In this document: positions 38,761-51,712 of the stretch, piece after piece | Position numbering within the stretch: position 1 is the stretch's first letter | Layout of the letters: each line of letters opens with the position of its first letter | Origin: Trema orientale | Taxonomy: Eukaryota; Streptophyta; Magnoliopsida; Rosales; Cannabaceae | Direction of reading: 5' to 3' | Length of the DNA stretch: 64,000 bases | NCBI GenBank assembly: GCA_002914845.1 | Contig: JXTC01000602.1 | Span: 86,931-150,930 of the forward strand | The notes under the pieces: generated by a model | The model's input: only the letters and a program-made list of their open reading frames with translations | The model's database searches: none | What the model was told of the DNA's origin: nothing | Translations under genes and position numbers: made by a program

Positions 38761-39096
38761 CTACTTTTGACTATAATTTATGAAACAACGATTGTATTTA
38801 TTACATTTTTGGTTAATATCAGTTATGGCCCTCAGTTATGGCCTAATTCTGTTTCAACCATCAAATCCGAGACATAAACATAGTTGAATATACTAAGTTT
38901 GAGATTGCTTTTAGAGTTTTAGAGTTCTTGTTTCTGTTATAAAATAATTTCAAACTATAACCGGTATTTGATTAATCTATTTTTTGTAATATGTTGCCTA
39001 AAAGATTTCGAAATGATTCACACACAGGATCCAACTACTTTTCGCAGCAGTTTTGAGAAGCTAAAAAAAATTTAGTTAGCTTATGATTCAAGCTTT

Positions 39097-39456
39097 GAGC
39101 CCATTTGGGATTGATTATAGTTATTGTTTTAACTTTTAAAAACAGTTAGCAAAAAAATCGAAAATGATGGCGTTTCTCAAGTTATTGCTTTTGACTAATA
39201 GATTTTAAAAGTTACTGCATGACCAAAAATTTAAACAGAATTTTAGAAATATGGTAAGAGTTACTTTTCGAAATTGATTATGCTTTTACAATATAAATTG
39301 TTTAAAATATCACTTTACAATACATAATCTATAGTTTACCAAATACTTAAATATTACTTTTAAACAGCACAATAGTTTTGTATATTAAATTTACTAAACA
39401 CTTATACTTTTTTTTTTTTACAACTGCAGCATAACACAGTAATACTAAACTAGCCC
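39097..39456. mobile_element. MITE, copy B
   Basis: The left end gagcccatttgggattg is matched by the inverted right end, complement gggctagtttagtattac. Its interior follows copy A (24871-25387) block for block but lacks that copy's internal duplication. Trinucleotide ttt flanks both sides, but it is too simple to be firm evidence. No coding capacity. Confidence 0.7.
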
Positions 39457-41599
39457 TTTATCAAAATCAGAAATTCTTTAAATAGCACAACAATTCCAAA
39501 TCGGATTTAAACAAAGGATGAATGTTGGTTGAATTTTGGGTTACTCGAGTTGAGGTTGGTAAAAGGTGCAAATCAAGTACCGTTCGAAGTGCTCTCAATC
39601 CTATCAATTTCTATTTTCATTTTTTTAAGTTGAATTCAGATTCGAAATTGCTTTTATATTGCATTTAAAAAATTAAAGAAAATTAGTGTTTTGATTAGGT
39701 TTTTTAATCATGTTTGTTTTTTGTGGGTTCTACTAAGAATTAGCTAAACCAAGCACTATCTGAATAAGGGTTGATTGTTATATTCGACTTTAGCAAGTAG
39801 GTTTTGGTTTTGCTCGGTTCAAGTTGGTTTAGTTAGTTGGATTGATGTTTTGTTCATATACCTAATTGTTAAGTATAAATATGAATGTTCATAGACCAAA
39901 ATTGAGTCAAAACATATTTTGAAGTAGCAGATTGACATATTTTAAAGTTAAAGGATCAAATTGAGACTAATCATATAATTCAAGGGCCAAAAGTTAAAAT
40001 AACTATAAAAGGTTTATCGTTTCACATGATTCATTGATCAAGATTTCGTCACTTTCTTGTTTTGTAGGGTCATTGATTTCACCACTTTTATTCTCTGCCA
40101 AAAAAAGAAAATGATTGTATTGTCATCATCTTCATTTACTTTTTTCCTTTTTTGTTTTTTTTTCCTTTCTTTGAAGGGAGCCTTTTTGTTTTTCTATCGA
40201 CGGGAAATGTAGTTTATGCCATGATATCATCTCTTTAATTTCGAAGTTTCCCTATTTATTTGGATCTTTTACGAGACCATTACGAATATTCACTCTATTT
40301 TTGGTAAACAGATTTCATCATTAGCAATGTGGGAGGAGATGAGTTAGAATCCTATTTAGATCAATTTATTTATGAATTTCATAATAAAAATTAAAAAAAC
40401 AAAAAAAGTTCATTGCAAACATTTTTTTTTTCTTAATTTATTATCATTCATACAAAATAATCCCTTAACGACAAAACATGTTTGAGGTGGCAAGTAAAAA
40501 AAAATAACAAACAAATTTGAGCTCAAACTTAATCACGTGGCTAATATAGCATTTTATCTTTGAACGTGGGCCTTAGTAAATATCTTTTGTTTAAAAAAAA
40601 AAGAAAAATTTAAGTAGATGACCAAGATTTTAAATTTAATTAAGTAGATGTCTACTTTTAAAATTTTATAGTTAAATGTCCAGATATATATATTTTTATA
40701 TTTGGTATATACACATATCTACCAATTTTAGTTATGCACCAGGTATATAAATTTTTATACTTGGTATATAAAAATTTAAACTTGATATATACCAATATAA
40801 CATTTGATAAAGAGATATTTACTGAAATTGGATCTAAAATTTGATCACATTTTTATAAGCCTCTTTAAAAAATTTAGTCATTTTTTCGGTGAAAAAGATG
40901 ACACGTGTGGATATTAAAATTCCACCCACCGTGATGAATAACACAGCTCAATTTAAAAAAACAAGTCATACTCTTCTAAAGTTACAATTTAGAAAAGGTG
41001 AGTTTTGTTTTCAAAACATTAATGGATAATGGGAAAAGAAAAAATATGAAGAATAGACATTCGAAGTTTTCTCTTTTTTCTTTTTTTTTTTCCTATGTTA
41101 AGAAGAAAATGTAACATTATTCTCGAAAGAATAAACGTAATGCTATTCTGCGTCAATCACCCATTTCAATTTTTAAAAGATTTATTTAGTTCAAACATGA
41201 TAGTTTCGTTCATTTATGGTAGCTTATCAATGCAATAATTTTAATATGTCATTCAAAAAGAATATATATACATATAAGTAGAATATCTATATATATAAGT
41301 GAGTTTTCAACAGATATTTTTATTTTTCTCAATAAATGAGTAATTTTGACTAATTTAGAAATAATCTGCAATAATAAGTTTTCTAGTACAATTTATTAAT
41401 TTCTAATTATTTTCTTTTTATTTTTATTTCTTTCCCTTTTGAATTTTAACTTTAAAGTTTAATTTATTTTAATTACCTTTAATTTAAAACTATATGTACT
41501 ACTGTAAATTCAATATTTCATTTTTCTTTTTCATTGGACAAAAGGTAAATCCCAAGATGGAATAATTTTTATATTAAGAATATGTTGTTTTCTTAAATA

Positions 41600-42050
41600 A
41601 TAATTAAAAAAAACTATAATATATAAAGGAACTACACGGGAAGAAAATTTATTTTTTTAAAAAAAAGAAAAACTTTATGCGTCGATAATTCTTGAAATGT
41701 TAGTTCAGTGTATATGGACGGTGAAAAGCTTAAAATTTGTACACATTTTAATTAATTTCCTAATTTAAAATTTTAAATAGGAATAATCAATTTTAAAAAA
41801 ATTTATTTTATTTTTCTTCCTAGTTAATTTAATGGAATGAACCAAACAGAAAAGAGAAAAAAAATTATACATAAAGGAACTATATTAAGAGAAATTTTGT
41901 TTAATAAAAAAAACTTTATACATGAATCAGCTTAAATTCTATACATACTTTTAATTAATTTCTGTTCCTAAAAATTTCATATAAGATTAATCAATTAAAA
42001 AAAACTATAAAAGTAATCTTTTATATTATTAAATTAATGGAATGGAATTA
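41600..42050. repeat. Diverged tandem duplication
   Basis: The series ataaaggaacta ... aaactttat ... agcttaaa ... ttttaattaattt ... aatcaat(t) ... ttaatggaatg appears once from about 41610 and again from about 41865, an offset of about 200-250 bp because of indels. AT-rich, non-coding. Confidence 0.65.
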
Positions 42051-42545
42051 AAAAAAAAAAAAAAACTCAGCACATAACAAAAAGATTACCCACCACATTA
42101 AGCAATAAATAATTTTCTATAAATAAATAAGAATTTAATATATTAGATTTTTTTGGTACATTAACTCAACTAATTATAACAGTTCAATCAAAATAAAACT
42201 ATTCAAATTAGAGTAACCCATCAGGGGTAAATATTGTGATACCTATTAAAGAAGCATATATGCCAAATGAGCATATTATATTGCATAAGTTTAACTTGTT
42301 TTAACAAAGCTATATATTTCTAATTACTAAAAAAGAAAGGACATCTCTACCAAAGTTTGAAAATAAAAGGTAAAAATTACCCTAAAATATCCGACTTCTT
42401 TTCCAATCATACCAATTTTTTTTTTTTTTTTTTTGGGTGTTGTCAGTAGAAAATGAATGGACTTGCCAAGTTGTTTTATTATAATTCTTTGTTATAGCAG
42501 TAAACCTTGATTTCCGCTTATCGTGTGATGATAACGTGTATTATA

Positions 42546-42870
42546 GATTATTATGCCCCGTTAAGTTCCATTAATTAAAATGCATTATAATATCATAATT
42601 TATATTGCTACAAAGTACTTAGTGCTAAACAACACATTGTTATTTAATGATAACTTGTAGTGTTTTGTACTCTCTCTCTCTATATAGATTATTATGCCCT
42701 GTCAAGTTCCATTAATTAAAATGCATTATAATATCATAATTTATATTGCTATAAAGTACTTAGTGCTGAACAACACATTGCTATTTAATGATAACTTGTA
42801 TCGTTTTGTACTCTCTCTCTCTCTCTCATTGCATTGTTTTGTACTCTCTCTCTCTCTCTCTCTCTCTCAC
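42546..42870. repeat. 141-bp tandem duplication ending in TC microsatellites
   Basis: The block starting gattattatgccc and running through attaattaaaatgcattata to tgttttgtactctctctc lies at 42546-42680 and again at 42687-42828, a period of 141 bp with only a few differences. A third, very short piece (cattgttttgtactctctc) follows at 42832-42868. The dinucleotide tract at the end of each unit has a different length. Confidence 0.9.
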
Positions 42871-44954
42871 AAGGAAGGTTTAAATTGCTATTGCTCTCTA
42901 CGTGAGGTTCAAATGAATCAAATCAGGAAGATTCGTTTTATGATGGCTAAGCCTTAAAATGTGCTTAGTACAAATCGATCGATTTGCGAGAAAGATCACC
43001 ACATGAAAATGTTTTGCAAACACAATATACCAAGCAATCACAAAAGGCTAGAAAGTCTCCCATATATTTTTTCAAAAAAAGAAAGACCTACTTATGCACA
43101 TTGATTATCTTTAATACAAGTCCTTTTATATAGTGAGCATTGAATAATAGAAAAGTTAAGCCGGAGCATGTTGCTCCTCGGGTTAATTCACAATTAATGA
43201 CATATACAAATATTATTCAAGATAATATATGTTACAATAAATCACTACTGTCACATAACAAAATATAGGACCAAAAGAGTTACGAACCTTGTTGTAAGCA
43301 CTAATGATCTTTAATACTTTTTACGACACATTTAAAACGTGTGCTATATAGTTGTTCTTAGATAATAGTCATTGTCCCTTTCTTTTTATTCTCCTTTCAG
43401 CTATAGTTGCCAACATGGGTTTTAATTGAACATTTTATTTTTTTGGAAGGAATTTTAATTCAACATTTGGAGGTAGTAGCAAAGAAAGGTCACACACACT
43501 ATCTCAGCTGTCATTTGTAACCAAACTTAAAATAAAGTGGAACTTGTCAATTAAGACAGGTAATGTATTATATATTGTTCTTGAATGTAGCAGGGCGCCC
43601 TTCAAAGAATTCAATACGCTTTATTTGGAAGCATGCATTTGCTTCAGAATTTTTTGTTCAAGGAATGTGTTTTTTCAAATAATTGAAGAGTCAATTACCG
43701 AAAGTTGAATTAACCACTAACCATAAATCTTAAATACATGGAGACCACCTCTCTGCACTCTTTCAAGGGTAAAACCCTTCGAAATTATATCCATAAGAGT
43801 TTAGAAAAATCTTGGTTATGACAAAGCAAGAGAAACGACACTAAAGCAATACAAACAACATGAAACGCCCTCTAGGTTGGGAAAAGCGATGTACCTTCTT
43901 GCCCTTAACAAAACGACAATATCTTGCCATCGCAATATAATACATATCAGCAAGATAGCAATATAACACATATCTTTTAATATCTTTGACAGTAATAATG
44001 ATAGAAAATTAAACAATTTCAATGATAGCAATGGTTACTAGTATATTTTTGCAAGGAGACTTGCCAAAAATAATGAACGGTATCGTTCATGCATTTTTAT
44101 TTTACTTTTTAGAGTTATGTTAGTATCAAACGTGTTGGGTAAATGCTACCTACCTCAATGAATGACTATGATGGCCGAAACTAACATCCTTACCATGTAA
44201 TAGGTACAATTCAAATCAACTCAAAATAGCAGAAGGCATCATTAATGATTTTATTTTACCGCCTAGAACTATGTGTGTTAGACACATCTGATAAGACCTA
44301 TCTCAACAGACGACTGTGCTCGTCAAACACTAACATCGTTACCTTACATCAGGAACAATTCAAATCTTCATGTCATGAGCAAAAACAACTCAAAATAACT
44401 AGTACTAGCATCCCTCTTGCCTTCTAAAAGGAACAATTCACATCCTCATGTCATAGGCAAAAACAACTCTAAACACACTAACTATTAAAGAAACAAGTAT
44501 TGCCTAAGAATAATATCTAGTTCTATAATGCTGCAAAGCCAAAATGGGAGAAAAACAAAATTTGTAACGCGTAACTGAATCACTGATAAATTGACTTAAA
44601 ACTTAAACAAAAAGGTGACGTAAGATATTTTTGTCGGTTTTCTTTTTCGCTCTTACATTTTCTGCGGCGGAGAATACACAAAACAGCAGCAATGCATTTT
44701 AACCAATGGCCTGCCACCTATGTGACTTTGACCCAAACATGCATTTGCTGGCTGGGATTTTAATCCATATTTACACCCATAGGAACAACATATATCCACT
44801 CAGATGTGAAGCTACGCCCTTTGAGTAGCTCACAGTTACAGAAACTTCACTAGATCCGGTCGGAATGATACAGTTAAGTCTTCCTCGAAACCGGACTAGT
44901 GAGTTCAACTAGAAAACAGAATGTTCTTTTTTTTTTCTTTTTTCCTTTTTCGGG

Positions 44955-47900
44955 TTATAAATGTAATACAAGAGCAAGGAACAGTGAAAATACCAGTTGA
45001 ACGGTGGGGAGAGAACCTGCAGAAGCTGCAACAACAATGTGTTAGGGTATCGGAATATGTATCTGAATACCATGTCAACTTAAAGGCCAAAGTACTATGT
45101 TTCTATGGTTCAAAATCACTGGACCAAGATGGGCATAAGACTGAACTACGTCTTTTTAAGAATTGACAATTAATAAGCAGCCATAATATAAAAGCGAACA
45201 GGTTATGAAGACAAAACATTGATAAACAAATAGCATAAAATGTATTGTCACATCACAATCTTCAATTGAATAGACCACACTAAAATAAATTATATACTTA
45301 CATGTAGAAGGGGCAGGTGTAACCACTGGACTTGTGTCAAAATATTCTTTAACTGGTTTGTTCTTTGATGGGGGCTGAGCATGAGAGAAAACTACACTTG
45401 GCAAAGGACTAGAAACTGGAACTGAATTGGAGATGGGTTTTCGTGGGGCTAATTGCTTATGTGGTGAGGCAGTGGGGTGGTGAGGAGAAATATTGGGTTT
45501 TGACGGTGCAACTGCGGGAACCAAGTGAGACCGCTTTCTCTCTTCCCCTTTGGACCTGTATCTAAATCGGCAACCGGGTGGCTTTGCCTCATAGCTTTTC
45601 TCGGGGGAAGGCGAACTTCTTGCTGGGGTAGGTGAACCAATCTCAGGTGCAGGCACACCTTTTTGGGTTGCAGGTGAACCTCTCTGGGTCGCAGGTTCTG
45701 GTGAAATAGTCGGAGCAAGATGGGTATTGTGGTGGTGATGATGATGGTGGTGGTGATGGTGGTGGTGGTTGTGGGGATGAGGAAGAGGAGCAGGAGAAGG
45801 CGAAGATCCAGAGGCACTGCCATCACCACCATGAAGATATTGTTGCATGGTAGATGAAAGACGGACTTGCTTGACCCTGCCAAATACAGTGTTGTTCAGG
45901 CCAAGGTTCTTTGAGTGAGGACCTGTGATGGTTTGAGCCAGTTGCTTCAACCTTTGCGTTGAAGGAGTGTTTCCAACAGCCAGTACAACAGACGACTTGA
46001 CAGTAGTGGGGGCAGCCATGGTTGAACCTTTTGAGTTTGATAAGCTAACATACAAGTTCTGCATTCCACAAAAGAAAATCACTCAGGAACTGTCAAGTTC
46101 ATACAAGGCAACTAAATCCTAAGACGTTTACAAAGTCTCCAAGATTGAACCAAAAATGTCATGATTGAGACACACATATATGTGTATTAACTATTGAAGA
46201 GAGTAGAGATAAAAAGTTGCCTAACCTCATAAGGTGCTAGATGTAGCCCTGATTTCAGCTGGCTTGTCAATTCCTTAAAATTTACTTGTATTTGATAGAT
46301 AGAGAAGTTTAGAGTAAAATTAAAATAGATTTGCACTTTCTGCAGAAGAAAAGCACTCTGTGGGGGAATTATTGTAATTCCTCCTGGAAATTTTAGCACC
46401 TCAAAAAAACTTGCATTCCCAAACAAAGAAGGGGTTAGGTGGAGAAATAACTGGCGTGTAACCAAAAATTCAAAAGATCCTCGGATCAAACTCTCAGCTG
46501 CTTCAGACAATTTTGAATTTTTTGCTTCAGGGTCAACCGCGAAAACAACTCTTGTTATATTTGATCCTTTTAAGGGTTCTAAAGACAAGACAACCACCTG
46601 ATTCAAATCATAAACTAGATCAGAAGAAAGAAAGAAATGTTAAAGCAAGTGAAAACAAAAAGAAAAGAAGGGAAAGTGTAGATACTTTGGTTGAGGGAAA
46701 GCTTATTTCATCAAAAATGTCATCCTCAAGCTGCAAGATATTGTCTTCAAGCAAAGAAACTGGCTTCAAAAGGTTGAAACTTGCTACAATTTCGTGATCT
46801 GGATAAACTGGCTTTGTTAGCAACATACTTTCAAATGTTCATGACAGAGGAAAAAATATTATTCTCACATCTTTAAAAAGGAACTAGCAGCTAATTAAAT
46901 TTCACGGTTGACCTGCAAGTTATGTTATCTCAAGTAAGAAATTAAGCAGAAATCAAAATGACGCAAAGCATCACATGCTCATTTACTCTTTTCCATGGAC
47001 AACTCTACTAACTTACTCATAGGCTAAAAGCGTTGCTTGTGCAATTTACAAGTGCAAACAAATAAAGTGAAGCACTCATCAAAAAGACATAAATATCATT
47101 TTTACAAATGCAAGTGGCAATATTTTACATGATACGGATGAAAGATGTAATAAGTGTATTATGTATACATAGAGAAAGTTACGTGTCATTGAGATTAACA
47201 AAGAAATATCCCACTGACTCACTCTTTTCGACTCTCATTACATCTTATAACCATATCCACCAAATCCCTCTCGTTCTCTCACCCCGTATCATCTAAAACC
47301 CTCTTTTTAAGTCACAAATTTAGAGTCCACCCCTTCCTTGGTTTGAAAATTTGTGTTTTACGAAAGAGAAGCTATCCAAACACAAGCTCAAAAACAGAAA
47401 CTTATGAAGGCCAAGAATACAATCTAGATGATCCTTAACCTAGCTAAATTAGGAAAAAACTAATCTAAGCCAAAATCCAACTATACAGGAATTGAAGGGC
47501 AGATAAGGCAACTATATTAGACTATTACACAATTATTCTGTCAACACATTTAGCCCAAGATTCAGATTGATCTTGAACACTGAAGTAAAAGAAGGACTTA
47601 ATTCAGCATACTTTTGGAAGTTTTGGGGCTACAGGGATCTTAAGAGATCTAGTAAAAAGAATTTCTAACATAATTATAAAAGAAAAGGATATTAACCGGA
47701 TAAAAAAATTCCAGTACGAGTTGCAGCCAAAAATCATGTGATACTCCGAGTTTATAGTGAGCTAGGCAATCCATGGATCTTCAAAGTGAAAACAAATAGT
47801 CGGGTCAAGAGTCCTAAATGAGATGTTGAGGAATTAGTCCAAGTGTCCTGAATGTTCCTATTTAGGAGAAATTAGTCCTTTACGTTAGAAGATGTTAAAT

Positions 47901-50626
47901 GTTTCAAGAAGTCCGTCCAAGTAGTAATATTATACGACCTTTTACAGATTGGTATACTTTGAACCATGATGAAATAAGCAGAAATGTTCAAGCTCCCATA
48001 TCTTCTTTTGATTGGTGAGCTACAAACCAGCCTTATCATCTCTGATATGAAAGTCCTGTAACAGTGATTCATGTAGTACTACAATTTGATGCTACTATTA
48101 TGGTAATCTTTCTTTCTTTTTTGATACTTGTCCTCCCGCTGAATCCTATAGTTTTTAGGAACCTGTAAACTAGTAAACTCTAGCATATTGCTAGGTAGGT
48201 CCCATGAGAAATTGAACCTTTGACCTGATGGGAGCAACCCGCAGGCTTGACCACTCGACCTAACCCTGATGCTAGTAATCTTTCTCCTTCAACATTATTT
48301 TCCTATAGTTAAAGATCGGTTATTAGAGAAATCCTATAACTAGGCACCCAAGAGAATGATGAATATGACAGTTAGGTAGAGTCGTAGAGAGAAGGATAAT
48401 AAATACAGTTGAGTTCCAACAATCTTATGAATTCATGAATCAAAGTCTAACTACAATCACATTAATAAAAATTATTCATAATAGAGAATTCAAACTCAAG
48501 TGGAAAACAAAGAAGCTAATCCATACAAAAAGATTAAGAGAAACCTTAAAATTATCTCAAACTGAGACCCCAGTTAACATATAAATATCTAGCTAACATT
48601 AACTCAACAAATTCTCACAGGTCTTGAGAATCACAAATTAGAACCCAATAACACTCCCCTAGCATACCTAACATATAATGGTACTCACAATTCTTATCAT
48701 TTTATGAACAGGGAATATAAAAAACAACATTGTAGACCTGTGCCAATTTCTGCATTCTTTGATAGTATAATATCTACTACCTTCAACCTTTTTAAGTTTT
48801 TTACGAGAAACAAAGCCCAGAGAGAAGCTAGAAATTTCACCTTCTCCCATTGACATCTCAAGTCCATTTCATTTTCTTTCAAAATTATGTCATTCCTCTC
48901 CAACGAAATTACCCACAACATTGCTATTAGAACCATTTTTCTTTTGCCAAAGTCAATTGGTTTCTCAGGAAATAGGGATTTACAATGTTTGGGTAGCACC
49001 TACCCAAATTCAGCTTCATTTTAATTTCATCCATTGTTAACTTCGAAGGTTACCTAAACAGGCTGAGCTTCACCCTGTTAGGTAACCTTTTAATTTTTCG
49101 TTTTCTTTCAGCCCGATGAAAGGATTTATGATCATCAACTCAATGATCAAAATCCAGAAACTATAATTGCAAAAATTTGATTACCAGGACTACATAATTT
49201 TATATACTCATCCCCATTTGCTAGCATGAAACCTAGTAACATAATTTCAGGTTCCAAACTCAAAAACAATGAATCAAGAGAATTTTTTTGATATCTGGAA
49301 CATTAAATAAATAATGCAACCTTATGACGATCCTTTTCTTAGTTTCTTACATAGTTTCATGTTTGGAAATAGAAGCCAGATTTAGGTTGACAACCATCCT
49401 TCAGGACTCAAACTACTTGGGGATAATATTAGTTTAATTAAGCTTATTTTTCTTTAGAATTTGATTAACAATTATTTTTCTTCTCAATGTGCACCTTTTA
49501 TTCTGTTTTTTTCTTTTCTTTTTTTTTTTTTTTTCTGTTTTTGGTTATTGTAGCTTGTAGATGTGCAGATTAATCCAGATATAAATTTTGCTACCAAAAT
49601 CTTCAAATGAATCAAAACAAGGGTATAGCCAAAAAAATGAAGAATCACGGTCCGAAATACTCCAGTTTTAACCCATTTAAACACTTGCCAGATATTCAGA
49701 TTCTTACCCCTAAAATGGAGATGGCTTACTTAGAATAGTATGTACATATACAAGACTACTCTAATAAGAAATAAACGAAAAAGAAAAAAAAATGATGAAC
49801 CAAAATTTTCCTCAATATTCTCTGCTATCCTCTAGTCAATTGCCCAAAAGGGTAAATCATGGAAAGACAAGAAAAACATGAAAGATAAATTGAAACATCA
49901 AAGCACATAGTTTCCACCATTACTAAAGGCAACTTCAACTTAGTTAAGTTGGTCATTTTTAAAAAGTCATGGTAACACAAACACACAATTCAAATTTCCA
50001 AATTCCCATCTTACCCCAGATTTTCGCAGCAACCGACCATCAAATTCCCACCAAAACCAACAAACTATATTAAACATTCTGAACCCTTCACAGTTCACAC
50101 AACAAACAAAATTATAACTAAAAAGTACAAAACATATTAGTAAATATCATCACTACTTTCCTAAACCTGCATTTGCTCAACTACGAAATCAATCTTCACA
50201 AACAATTAAATAACAAAAAACCCATTAATCAAAAACACCTCAAGAACCCAAAAAAATAAAATTCAAAAAAATTAAATAAAATCCGCATCTAGATCCAGGC
50301 GTTACAAAACAATGTCGATAACCTAAAAAATTCGCCAAATCAAGAAACCAAATAATCAAAATAAAAATTGAGACGAAATCCCAACCTCTAAACTTCGAAT
50401 CGAGATCCAGATCGGCCTGATCCGCGAACTGAAGGAACGGCGGCAACCAGAAAATGGCGGAGAGGAACACAGCGGCGGAGAGCAAGAGAACGAAGACGCA
50501 TTTCAACCCAATGAGCCTCCGAATCCAAGCGCACCGACACCCGAATCGGGTCGGGGAATTCGGGTGACCCGAGTACTCGGCGCCCGTATTCGACACCGGA
50601 ATCTGGTCCTCCTCGGCTTTTCCCAT
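44955..50626 (-). CDS. DUF7036-type plant membrane protein, proline- and histidine-rich C-terminal half, 5 coding exons
   Basis: Function unknown. Exons, in gene order: 50626-50386, 46798-46686, 46597-46226, 46058-45302 and 45025-44955. They join in frame to 1554 bases, 517 residues, ending in TAA at 44957-44955. Every junction is GT-AG. Near the N-terminus one strong membrane segment (about residues 37-62, LIGLKCVFVLLLSAAVFL) looks like a signal anchor. A conserved globular part follows (HEIVASFNLLKPVSLLEDNILQ, then VVVLSLEPLKGSN and FPGGITIIPPQSAFLLQKV). Next come NLGLNNTVFGRVKQVRLSS, a run of 13 histidines, and a Pro/Ser/Thr-rich region. The C-terminus is hydrophobic (LVFSLFLALVLHL), so a GPI-type or tail segment is possible. 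I place it by memory in the DUF7036 family. The start is the ATG after the upstream ORF; no in-frame ATG lies upstream. The 3.6-kb first intron hosts a SINE. Confidence 0.88.
45715..45770 (-). repeat. Trinucleotide tract coding for 13 histidines
   Basis: The plus strand shows alternating gtg/atg triplets, which on the coding minus strand are mostly CAC and CAT. The run interrupts an otherwise Pro/Ser-rich region of the DUF7036-type protein. Mixed codons suggest it is older than a pure repeat expansion. Confidence 0.9.
48103..48285 (-). mobile_element. tRNA-derived SINE with perfect 11-bp target duplication
   Basis: On the minus strand an A-box-like taggtcgagtggt (48262-48250) is followed 31 bases later by a B-box-like ggttcaatttc (48218-48208), the arrangement of an internal RNA polymerase III promoter. 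The element ends in an A-rich tail (aaaaaagaaaga). The same 11 bases, gtaatctttct on the plus strand, lie at 48103-48113 and 48275-48285. The body is about 161 bp. It sits in intron 1 of the DUF7036-type gene, in the same orientation. Confidence 0.85.
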
Positions 50627-50673
50627 TAGGGACAACCAATGTAGGTTATGGCGTGAAGTGGGTCAGCTTCCAT
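50626..50673 (-). promoter_or_regulatory. Upstream ORF overlapping the DUF7036-gene start codon
   Basis: A 15-codon frame (MEADPLHAITYIGCP) begins at 50673 and stops with TAA at 50628-50626. The last A of that stop is the first base of the main ATG (TAATG). A second, 6-codon upstream frame lies at 50705-50685. If transcription starts above these, ribosomes would meet both before the main start, so translation may depend on re-initiation. Transcript extent is not shown by the sequence. Confidence 0.6.
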
Positions 50674-51712
50674 TACCCGTTTCTTCAACTGGGTCTTGCC
50701 CCCATTTACAGTGAGAAAGCTCCAAAGAAAAACAACCAGAGAAGAAGGAGAAGAAGATTATGGCCAAAAACTCTTGGGAGAGAGAGAAACAAAGAAATGT
50801 TTTTTTTTTTTTTAAATTAATATATTTATTTTTTTGAATTGAAGAAAGAAAAAAATATAAAATAATTTAGGGTTCGAAGGGAGAGAGAAAGAGAGTTAAT
50901 ATACAGTAAACTTGAGCTGCAAGTGCCAAACTACAGTCCTTTTAGTTAAGAGATAGTGCTGGTTTATCTGCTTTGAAAATTAAATATTAATATTTAAAAA
51001 AATAAAAATAAATAAAGAAAAAGGAAAGTGGTGGGTGGAAACTTGGAAGGTGACAAAAGTATTGTATATTATTTATTTATTAAATAAAGGTAGCACTGCT
51101 TGAGCACTATGAACAGTGGAGTTTGAAAAAATAAAGACGGAGGAGGAGATTTAGATGCTTTGAAAGAAATTGAATGACTGCATTTATGGGAAGGGAGTTA
51201 TTGGTGGTTTTGACTAAAGATAGGCGTAGATTTTGAGTCTTTCTAGTATTAGCTTAATGCGTTAAATTAATTTTGTGTAATGGATGTTGATCTCACATGA
51301 TAACTTGTAATCTTCATTGGTTCGATATATCATTTTATATTCACTTCATTTGTACAAATATAGGTTTATTGAAATTTCATCTGATTCAATTTGCACTAGA
51401 AAAACTTAATATGTCCAATTTAATCCGTATATGTACGGACTAGATTAGTTATATTGGTCACTAGGTTAGGCTCAAATAATTGGATCTCTAACACTTTAAA
51501 AATAAAATTTAATAAAACTAAGTTTGAATTAAGTTTCCATGAAAGTTAAAATATAAATTCCAAAAGTATTGTAATAGTAGTGTTCGTATTAAAAGTTTTA
51601 CACTTTAAATCTAACTGAGAAAATGTACATATGATATAGGTGCAATTAGCCTTGGATCCATAAGATAAAAAAATTACCGGTTTTGAAATACCAATGTATT
51701 AATATTTTTTTA
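50674..51712. other. Promoter side of the DUF7036-type gene and spacer
   Basis: Contains pyrimidine-rich leader-like sequence on the minus strand up to about 50780, then AT-rich sequence with no recognised gene or element. Confidence 0.5.

Larger units (their letters stand above)
38761..44954. other. AT-rich intergenic region between the two host genes
   Basis: No coding gene found. It contains MITE copy B (39097-39456), a diverged tandem duplication (about 41600-42050), the 141-bp duplication with TC microsatellites (42546-42870), and imperfect repeats of a caattcaaatc(t/a)tcatgtcat-type block (near 44207, 44356 and 44435). The last few hundred bases before 44955 are probably the 3' UTR of the downstream minus-strand gene. 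Confidence 0.65.

Noticed and set aside
42694-42957. Plus-strand frame of 87 codons
   Set aside because: It covers the 141-bp duplication and TC tracts, giving Leu-Ser repeats.
45449-45883. Second minus-strand frame, Thr/Ile-rich
   Set aside because: Shadow of exon 4 of the DUF7036-type gene; the triplet repeat reads Thr/Ile in that frame.
50388-50639. Alternative minus-strand frame over exon 1 of the DUF7036-type gene
   Set aside because: Shadow frame. The other frame encodes the membrane anchor and splices cleanly to the conserved domain.
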